The notes under the pieces were generated by a model, which had not been told where the DNA came from, did no database searches, and worked only from the letters and a program-made list of their open reading frames with translations. Below are positions 21,418 through 26,768 of a stretch of 26,768 bases of DNA, piece by piece. The first letter of the stretch is position 1, and each line of letters begins with the position of its first letter. The stretch lies in contig JBBRLP010000073.1 in assembly GCA_038231295.1 (NCBI GenBank), positions 1-26,768 of the forward strand, given 5' to 3'. A program made the translations under genes and the position numbers. The stretch is from JANXLO01 sp038231295 (GTDB lineage: Bacteria; Armatimonadota; Chthonomonadetes; Chthonomonadales; Chthonomonadaceae).

Positions 21418-23946
21418 TTAGTTCCTTGTAATGAATTCGTGCAGGTTCAGAACGATTCGGGTGACCGATGTCCACGCCGCCAATTCGGTGGGCGGAAGAG
21501 AGTTGTCGGCGGGATGATCGCCTATTTTCAGAATCTCCTGCGCCGAGGCGGGGTCTTTCTCGTAGTCGGCGCGGTGAGTCGTGTAGATGCGGGTGAGCGT
21601 CTGCGTCTCCAGCGCCGTCGGCTCGCGCTGCAAAGCCGCCCGGTAGATCGCCGCGATCCGGGCCTGTGGCGTTGTCCCTGGTGATTTCAGAATGCGTTCG
21701 GCCAGTACGCGGGCTGCCTCCACATAGGTCGGATCGTTGAGCAGCACCAGCGCCTGCTGCGGGGTATTGGAGACTACGCGAGCGGAGCAGCACTCTTCCC
21801 GCGTGGGAGCGTCGAACGCGGCCAGACTCGGCTGAAGGTACGTCCGGCACCAGTAGGTATAGAGGCCCCGACGATAGATGTCCAGTCCCTTGTCGGCTGC
21901 CCACGTTCGCATGGGAAAATTGAGATAGTCCCAGTAGTGCGCGGGCTGATAGGGCTTGACACTGGCGCCGCCCAACCTGTCCACCAGCAGTCCACTGGCA
22001 GCGAGCGCGTTGTCGCGAATGAACTCCGCATCCAACCGTTGCCGTCCCTGACGCGCAAACAGATTATTGGCCGGGTCGAGGCGTGTGAGTTCCTTCGTCG
22101 GCACAGAGGTCTGCTTGTAGGCAGCCGAGAGGACGATCTGTTTCAGGAGACGCTTCGTGTCCCAGCCGTGATCTATATACTCACTCGCCAGCCAGTTCAA
22201 CAGTTCGGGATGCGTCGGCGGGGCGCCCTGCGCTCCGAAGTCCTCCAGGCCGCGAGAGATACCGTGCCCGAACAGCAGCGACCAGTAGCGGTTCACCATG
22301 ACGCGAGCAGTAAGGGGATTTCGGCGTGAGGTCAGCCAGTCCGCAAGGTCCAGCCGGGTCGCCCTTTTCCCGCCCGTATTCAACTGATCCAGAAACGCCG
22401 GGACCGCCGAAGTGACGACCGCGCCGGAATCGTCCTGCCAGTTGCCCCGCGCCAGGACGCGGACGACGGCGGGTTCTGTGGTCGTGGTAATCATCGTTTT
22501 GCGGACTTGATTATTGACGGCATCCAGATCAGCCTGAAGTTTCGCTCGCTCAGCGCGGACGCTCGCAAGCGACGGCGCAATCGTGCGGAAGTAGGTGGCG
22601 AGGTCTGCCTTCTGTTTGTCGCTGCGCTGCGCGAGAGCCACTGCGAGAATAGCGGCAACCGCCTCCGGCTTCTTCAGGTTCTTCCCGTCTGACATCTCCC
22701 AGGCGGCCTGCGCCGTATCTAGTTCAGCCGTCTGCGTATCGAGGAGTTTCTGCTTCACGGAGATTGCCGTGTTGAGTTCCGTAATCTTTGCGGTCTCTCC
22801 CGGTGTGGGCATCGGCGTGAGATCGAGACCGCCCACCGGCGTCTGTTTCACGTCCGCGAAGAAGGCGGACATACTGTAGAAGTCACGAATCGAGAACGGG
22901 TCGTATTTATGGTCGTGGCACTGGCAGCAGCCCATCGTCGAGCCGAGCCAGACGGCAGAGACGTTGCGAACGCGATCCGCCGCATACTTTGCAAGATACT
23001 CTTTCGCCTGCGATCCGCCCTCTTCGGTGGTCATCAGGAGCTTATTGTAACCGCTGGCGATTTTCGCCTCCTGCCCGGCACCGGGCAGGAGATCGCCCGC
23101 AAGCTGCTCCCGCGTAAACTGGTCGAACGGCTTGTTCGTGTTGAAAGCGTTGATGACGTAGTCGCGGTAGGGAGAAACTTCCTGATTCTGGTCGCCGTGA
23201 TAGCCGCGTGTGTCGGCGTAGCGCACCAGATCGAGCCAGTAGACCGCCATGCGCTCCCCGTAATGCGCGGAACTCAGCAGTCCATCCACGACCTTCTCAT
23301 AGGCGTTTGGAGACGTATCGTGAACGAATTTCTCAACAGCCTCCTGCGTGGGCGGCAGGCCCGCGAGGTCAAAACTGAGCCGACGCAGCAGCGTTCGGCG
23401 ATCCGCCGCCGGAGCAAGCGTAAGCCCTTCGGGTTTGAGGCGAGCCAGGATGAAACGGTCAATTTCGGACTTCGGCGCACCGGAACCAGTCAGTATTGGC
23501 GGTGTCGGTCTGTTCAACGGCGCGTACGCCCAGTGCTGTTCCCAGGTAGCCCCCTGCTGAATCCACTGCCGAATCGTCTCAATCTGTTGCATCGTCGGGC
23601 GCTTGAGGAACGTGGCAGGGGGCATAATGGCCGCGTTGTGCGCCGTCAGGCGCAGATAGATGGCGCTCTGCATCGGTTTATGCCCGACGACATTACGTTG
23701 AATGCCTGCCTGCGTATCCAGACGCAGGTCGGCTTTGCGTGCCTTATCGTCCGGCCCATGACAGGCGTAACAGAGGTTCGAGAGGATGGGACGGACATCG
23801 TGCTGGAAAGTCAGCACCGGGGCGGCAGGTGGCGCAGTAGGTTTGCCCTGCGCGTTGCCGATAGCGCAGGCAAGCGTTCCGAGCAGAACGAGACTCAGTT
23901 GTTCGGTTATTCTCCGAACGCGGGCGGTGACCAGGGGCGATCTCAC
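21418..23946 (-). CDS. PSD1-type c-type cytochrome protein (DUF1549/DUF1553)
   Basis: Secreted protein of 842 residues with the planctomycete-type order PSCyt1, DUF1549 (PSCyt2) and DUF1553 (PSD1). A signal peptide (about 1-33) precedes a heme c site, CYACH (59-63), in RPILSNLCYACHGPD. DUF1549 includes EIDRFILARLKPEGL, AVYWLDLVRYADTRGYHGDQ and a second CxxCH, CCQCHDHKYDPF. A helical linker (about 385-440) leads to DUF1553, with TRLDLADWLTSRRNPLTARV, NRYWSLLFGHG and PQQALVLLNDPTYVEAAR. The start is a GTG at 23944-23946 with GGAGGT 8 nt upstream; no ATG gives a signal peptide. It lies 84 nt after the beta-helix gene and 3 nt before the DUF1501 gene. Likely role: an oxidative or electron-transfer step in polymer degradation outside the cell (inference). 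Confidence 0.93.
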   Translation of the reverse strand: MRSPLVTARVRRITEQLSLVLLGTLACAIGNAQGKPTAPPAAPVLTFQHDVRPILSNLCYACHGPDDKARKADLRLDTQAGIQRNVVGHKPMQSAIYLRLTAHNAAIMPPATFLKRPTMQQIETIRQWIQQGATWEQHWAYAPLNRPTPPILTGSGAPKSEIDRFILARLKPEGLTLAPAADRRTLLRRLSFDLAGLPPTQEAVEKFVHDTSPNAYEKVVDGLLSSAHYGERMAVYWLDLVRYADTRGYHGDQNQEVSPYRDYVINAFNTNKPFDQFTREQLAGDLLPGAGQEAKIASGYNKLLMTTEEGGSQAKEYLAKYAADRVRNVSAVWLGSTMGCCQCHDHKYDPFSIRDFYSMSAFFADVKQTPVGGLDLTPMPTPGETAKITELNTAISVKQKLLDTQTAELDTAQAAWEMSDGKNLKKPEAVAAILAVALAQRSDKQKADLATYFRTIAPSLASVRAERAKLQADLDAVNNQVRKTMITTTTEPAVVRVLARGNWQDDSGAVVTSAVPAFLDQLNTGGKRATRLDLADWLTSRRNPLTARVMVNRYWSLLFGHGISRGLEDFGAQGAPPTHPELLNWLASEYIDHGWDTKRLLKQIVLSAAYKQTSVPTKELTRLDPANNLFARQGRQRLDAEFIRDNALAASGLLVDRLGGASVKPYQPAHYWDYLNFPMRTWAADKGLDIYRRGLYTYWCRTYLQPSLAAFDAPTREECCSARVVSNTPQQALVLLNDPTYVEAARVLAERILKSPGTTPQARIAAIYRAALQREPTALETQTLTRIYTTHRADYEKDPASAQEILKIGDHPADNSLPPTELAAWTSVTRIVLNLHEFITRN

Positions 23947-24030
23947 TAGTTGATACCTCCAAAACAGCGAACGGCGTTGGCGCTTCTCTGGTGATTGTGA
24001 CGCCGATGGGCCTGCATTTGTAACCGTTTG

Positions 24031-26328
24031 TCAGGGCAGAACGGTGATTTTGGTGCGGTAGGCGTTGTCGTCAATGAAGCGAAAGCCCCCCGCGACAAGC
24101 CCGATGCGGAATTCGTGAACTCCGGGCGTTTCGACACGCACGTAGCCGACGACGGTCACGGTTTCACCGGGGGCCAGTGTCGGCTTGTCGAAGCCGAACA
24201 GCCAGGGCCAGGAGCCGGGGTTGTGTCCGCCAACCTCGAAATCGGTCGAGACGCGCAGATGCAGTTTGCCGAACGTCTCGCCGTAACCCATCTCGTAACT
24301 CGCCTGCTTCTCGTCGTAGGTGAAGGGCTGAGCGGGCCGTGTGGTCGCAGGGGCCGGGGTAGGCAGGTTGTTGCGGACGGTCATCGTGACTTTCAGCAGT
24401 TCCCCGACTTTGAGTGTCTTCGGGTTGAACTCAGCGGAGATCAAATGCGGTAACTGCGCCTGGGGAACACTGACGGACAGCGTGACGGGCCAGGTTCGTA
24501 CCCGGTTCTCGCCCTCGCCCTTTTCCCAGATCACATTGTAGCGCGTCGGAACGAGGATGCCTTCGGGTAACGTCACGCGCAGACTATTCGGAGCCGTGAC
24601 CGCGACGGTCGAAGGCTTGCCGTTGAGCAGGACACGCCCACCGGACAGATTTGCGCCGAGAAGGGTAACGGTATCGGTGATCTGGGCGGGATTGGGAGCG
24701 AGGGAGACCACACGCGGCGTGGCGGCAGGCCACGTAATCGGCAGAATGACCGGGCTGCTGACAATCCCCGCCCGCAGAACACGAAGCTCCGCCCGATCTT
24801 TCGCCGGGCGATCCCAGAAATCGGCAGGCATCCAGAACGTAATGCTGTCCTTCTCCTGCGCGGTCACCCACACGGGAATTCCATCCACTTCCACGACAGG
24901 CGGCGCGGTTCTGGGCAGTACGCCCGGAATGCTCATCTTCACCGCCGAACTCGGTGTCAGACTCTTCTGTTTAAGGTCGGGAAGCCGGTACATGGGCCGA
25001 GGGGCAGAATCGGGAACGCTCAACTGCGTCTCTTTTTCATCGAAGGCAGAGGCCGTATCTGCATGAACCAGTTTTTCCGTCATGTTGTCGAGCGGAACCT
25101 GGGTATTTCCCGTCAAAGTCGCCTGTGTCGCTTTGAGTTCGAGGCCCGTTCCCGCGCCGTAGAAGACGTTGCCCCGGAAGATGTAGCCGCCGGAGCGTGT
25201 TTTGTCGCGTCCATTCTGGCGCAGATAGACCAGTTGCCCGTTGGGACGGCGGGTATCGAAGCCGAAAACGTTGTTCTCGAACAGGTCGTCCTGTCCGTTC
25301 TCAATCTCGACGGCATGGCTGGAATCGTTGATGCAGAGGTTGCCGCGCACGATGCAGCGGCGGGAGTAGCCGAGCCACATCCCGTAGTTGGAGAACGAGC
25401 AGTTATTATTCTCAATGACCGTATCGTCTACCAGATCTACCTCAATCGCATTGTTGGGCGAGAACGAGCAGTCGTTGTTGCGGAGAATGTTGCGGTGAGA
25501 GCCGTTCAGGGGCGGCACCACGGTTCCGGGCGTAATCGGCCCCTCGTTGGCCCGAATGAAGATCGCATCGCCGCCGAACCGCAAGTCGTTGCCCTCAATT
25601 GTATTCTCATTGCTGTTATGGTCTATGCCGACCGCCTGTGAGTCGTAGGTCTGCCAGCCGGTGAGTGCTTGAAAGAGGGTGCCTTCGCCGGTAGTACACC
25701 AGACGGCGCGATTATGCCGAAAGATGTTGCGGGAGGAGTTCCAGAGATGCAGCCCCCAGTTACCATTAAAGGAAAAGTCGCCGTCCGCGATGACATTGCC
25801 CTCGGAGCGCACCACATCAATGCCATCCCACTGATACTGCGAACGGCACCGCTCGACCCGACAGGACTTGCTGTCCCGCAGCAGGATGCCGCCGCCGTGA
25901 TTGTCCTCCGGCTCCCTCCCGCTCTCGTCAATGACGGTGCCGGGAGGCAGATCGGCATTGCGCGAAGTCACGCAGTCCAGCAGTTTCACGCCGCTGCTCC
26001 TCTCAATCACCACACCCCACAGATACCCACTCACGTCCGCATTCTTGATGGTGACGTTATGGGCGTCCGTGATATGGATACCGATTCCCTTCGACGCGCC
26101 CGGCCCGACGAGCCGCGCCTTCGCGAAGTCTACGGTAAAGCCGCTCCCGGAAATCTGCACCACGCCTGCGCCGCTGTCGCCGAGCCGATAGACCCCCGGC
26201 TTCACGAGTGTCTCGTGCGCTATTTTGATGCCCCCTGTAATCTCCACGGGCGGCAGCGCCATCACCATCTCCGGCATTACCACCAGGGACAGAATCAAGA
26301 AAAAGGGACTGATAAGAGATGAGTTCAC
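24031..26328 (-). CDS. Secreted right-handed parallel beta-helix protein with TIG-like domain
   Basis: Extracytoplasmic protein of 765 residues. A signal peptide (1 to about 24, ending VMA) is followed by a parallel beta-helix (about 60-420). It shows repeating motifs such as NVTIKNADVSGY, SRNIFRHNRAVW, NENTIEGNDLRF and HRNILRNNDCSF, the NosD/pectate-lyase-like fold that binds polysaccharides. Residues about 540-600 (PRVVSLAPNPAQITDTVTLL) resemble an IPT/TIG Ig-like domain. The end (SAEFNPKTLKVGELLKVTMT onward) resembles a CARDB-like domain. Catalytic residues are not evident, so it could be a lyase or a binding protein. The frame is open to a TTG at 26346. I chose the GTG at 26326-26328 because AGGAG lies at about 8 nt and the signal peptide starts there. 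It is the first gene of the operon; I see no strong promoter in front of it. Confidence 0.88.
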   Translation of the reverse strand: MNSSLISPFFLILSLVVMPEMVMALPPVEITGGIKIAHETLVKPGVYRLGDSGAGVVQISGSGFTVDFAKARLVGPGASKGIGIHITDAHNVTIKNADVSGYLWGVVIERSSGVKLLDCVTSRNADLPPGTVIDESGREPEDNHGGGILLRDSKSCRVERCRSQYQWDGIDVVRSEGNVIADGDFSFNGNWGLHLWNSSRNIFRHNRAVWCTTGEGTLFQALTGWQTYDSQAVGIDHNSNENTIEGNDLRFGGDAIFIRANEGPITPGTVVPPLNGSHRNILRNNDCSFSPNNAIEVDLVDDTVIENNNCSFSNYGMWLGYSRRCIVRGNLCINDSSHAVEIENGQDDLFENNVFGFDTRRPNGQLVYLRQNGRDKTRSGGYIFRGNVFYGAGTGLELKATQATLTGNTQVPLDNMTEKLVHADTASAFDEKETQLSVPDSAPRPMYRLPDLKQKSLTPSSAVKMSIPGVLPRTAPPVVEVDGIPVWVTAQEKDSITFWMPADFWDRPAKDRAELRVLRAGIVSSPVILPITWPAATPRVVSLAPNPAQITDTVTLLGANLSGGRVLLNGKPSTVAVTAPNSLRVTLPEGILVPTRYNVIWEKGEGENRVRTWPVTLSVSVPQAQLPHLISAEFNPKTLKVGELLKVTMTVRNNLPTPAPATTRPAQPFTYDEKQASYEMGYGETFGKLHLRVSTDFEVGGHNPGSWPWLFGFDKPTLAPGETVTVVGYVRVETPGVHEFRIGLVAGGFRFIDDNAYRTKITVLP

Positions 26329-26431
26329 GCGGATTTCTCCTGACAACGGACGATAACAGCAACTTCCCCGCCTTACACCTCGAATCCTGCCCGCGACAAA
26401 TTGGGCAAAGCGGGTGGCGGAAGAATCATGG
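26329..26431. other. Upstream region of the beta-helix operon
   Basis: This short stretch contains the AGGAG ribosome binding site of the beta-helix gene. I see only a weak promoter candidate on the minus strand, TTGTCG-18 nt-TAAGGC. Confidence 0.3.
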
Positions 26432-26486
26432 TCAGTCTTTCAGCCCGGTGAAGGTGATGCCGCACAAAGCAGCGTTAGGTGAACAC
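26432..26486 (-). pseudogene. Decayed 3' end of a MalG-type permease gene
   Basis: The minus strand ending in TGA at 26432-26434 encodes GITFTGLKD, nearly the same as the C-terminus of the MalG-type permease in this window (GIALTGLKG). Base by base, this stretch matches positions 15780-15828 closely: TTCACC(C/T)AACGCT, then TTTGTGC, a 2-nt deletion, GGCATC and CACCGGGCTGAAAG. Relative to the intact gene, a Gln codon CAA is TAA. I see no homology further upstream, so only about 18 codons remain. It is a relic of a second sugar ABC permease gene, or of a partial duplication. Confidence 0.7.
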
Positions 26487-26570
26487 TGCCTATCCGGTAC
26501 GGGCGTCGGCCCAGACAGGGATCGGCCTATTCCAGTCGCCCTGGCCGTGAGTTCCATCCCACCAACCCCC

Positions 26571-26608
26571 AAAAAGCACAAAGCGGCAGAAGCCCACGCT
26601 TCTGCCGC
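26571..26608 (-). terminator. Minus-strand terminator without its gene
   Basis: A perfect 11-bp stem GCGGCAGAAGC/GCTTCTGCCGC with a 4-nt loop (26583-26608) is followed on the minus strand by TTTGTGCTTTTT (to 26571). On the plus strand no T-run follows. The gene it should serve would lie to the right, where an insertion sequence now begins at about 26633. Confidence 0.75.
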
Positions 26609-26632
26609 CCTATCAATACATCCACCCTCTAC

Positions 26633-26768
26633 GTAAGCGTCTAATATTTGCCACCTTCTCAGGTGGTCCGTAATTTTGTAGAATGTAAGCATCTCAAATC
26701 GGAGGTGCCTTCCATGACTGCCAGAGAAGCCTTGGCCCAAGAGTGGCGCGATCGTCTCGAAGATTTTG
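26633..26768 (+). mobile_element. Left end of an IS66-family insertion sequence (partial)
   Basis: The stretch begins GTAAGCGTCTAATATTTG at 26633. IS66-family terminal repeats start with GTAA, often GTAAGCG, and the first small gene starts about 80 bp inside, as here. A small hairpin (CCACCT-TCTC-AGGTGG, 26651-26666) and a promoter candidate (TTCTCA, 17 nt, TAGAAT at 26679-26684) precede the gene. A near copy of the terminal repeat occurs at 26685-26699. The right end lies outside the window, so no target duplication can be checked. Confidence 0.7.
26714..26768 (+). CDS. IS66-type accessory protein TnpA, N-terminal fragment
   Basis: The ATG at 26714 begins MTAREALAQEWRDRLEDF and runs off the window (18 codons). 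GGAGGTG lies 6 nt upstream, an excellent ribosome binding site. From memory, the small IS66-type TnpA proteins start with a similar 'EW..R..' helix before their AWC helix-turn-helix segment. With only 18 residues the assignment rests mostly on the IS66-like terminal sequence just upstream. TnpB and the TnpC transposase would follow beyond the window. Confidence 0.6.
   Translation, partial: MTAREALAQEWRDRLEDF

Noticed and set aside
22909..23949. A 346-codon plus-strand frame
   Set aside because: Antisense to the PSD1-type gene, which has heme sites and domain motifs in order.

Overview
The window looks like chromosomal DNA of a member of the Armatimonadota (formerly Armatimonadetes) or a close relative. 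Three things point there: a prepilin-type protein carrying the FPVFAQARE-type motif just after its N-terminal helix, which I associate with that phylum; a Planctomycetes/Verrucomicrobia/Armatimonadota-style pair of PSD1-type (DUF1549/DUF1553) and DUF1501 proteins; and a moderately high G+C content. This assignment is an inference from protein style, not from a marker gene search.

Layout from left to right. Positions 1-67 hold the leaderless 5' end of a probable transposase gene (minus strand). Positions 263-5647 hold a complete SUF iron-sulfur assembly operon on the minus strand, in the order Rrf2 regulator, sufB, sufC, sufD, sufS. It is driven by a near-consensus promoter that overlaps an inverted repeat, a likely autoregulatory operator. 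The divergent gyrB gene (6033-8213) ends in a strong terminator. Two tandem paralogous genes (8586-8990 and 9203-9610) encode Cys/His-rich proteins of 134 and 135 residues that I do not recognise. A lone acyl-CoA-dehydrogenase-like gene follows on the minus strand (9650-10879).

Positions 11043-15828 (plus strand) encode a sugar-type ABC importer: lipoprotein binding protein, MalF-type permease and MalG-type permease. No ATPase is present. Between the two permease genes sits a separate transcription unit with its own promoter, terminators, a prepilin-like DUF1559-type gene and a 62-residue lipoprotein gene. Positions 15925-18570 (minus) encode an ABC-F ATPase and, upstream of it, an unusual fusion of a DUF433-like domain to an adrenodoxin-type [2Fe-2S] ferredoxin. 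The ABC-F promoter lies inside the 3' end of the ferredoxin gene. Positions 18571-19207 hold mostly non-coding sequence, a possible 93-residue protein or remnant, and a perfect 13-bp inverted repeat.

Positions 19208-26328 (minus) form a four-gene cluster: a secreted parallel beta-helix protein, a PSD1-type c-type cytochrome protein, a Tat-exported DUF1501 protein and a protein of unknown function. It suggests an extracytoplasmic function in polysaccharide or sulfated-glycan handling. Upstream of it is a decayed C-terminal scrap of a MalG-type permease, an orphaned terminator, and then the left end of an IS66-family insertion sequence running off the window at 26633-26768. Both window edges are therefore probably mobile elements.
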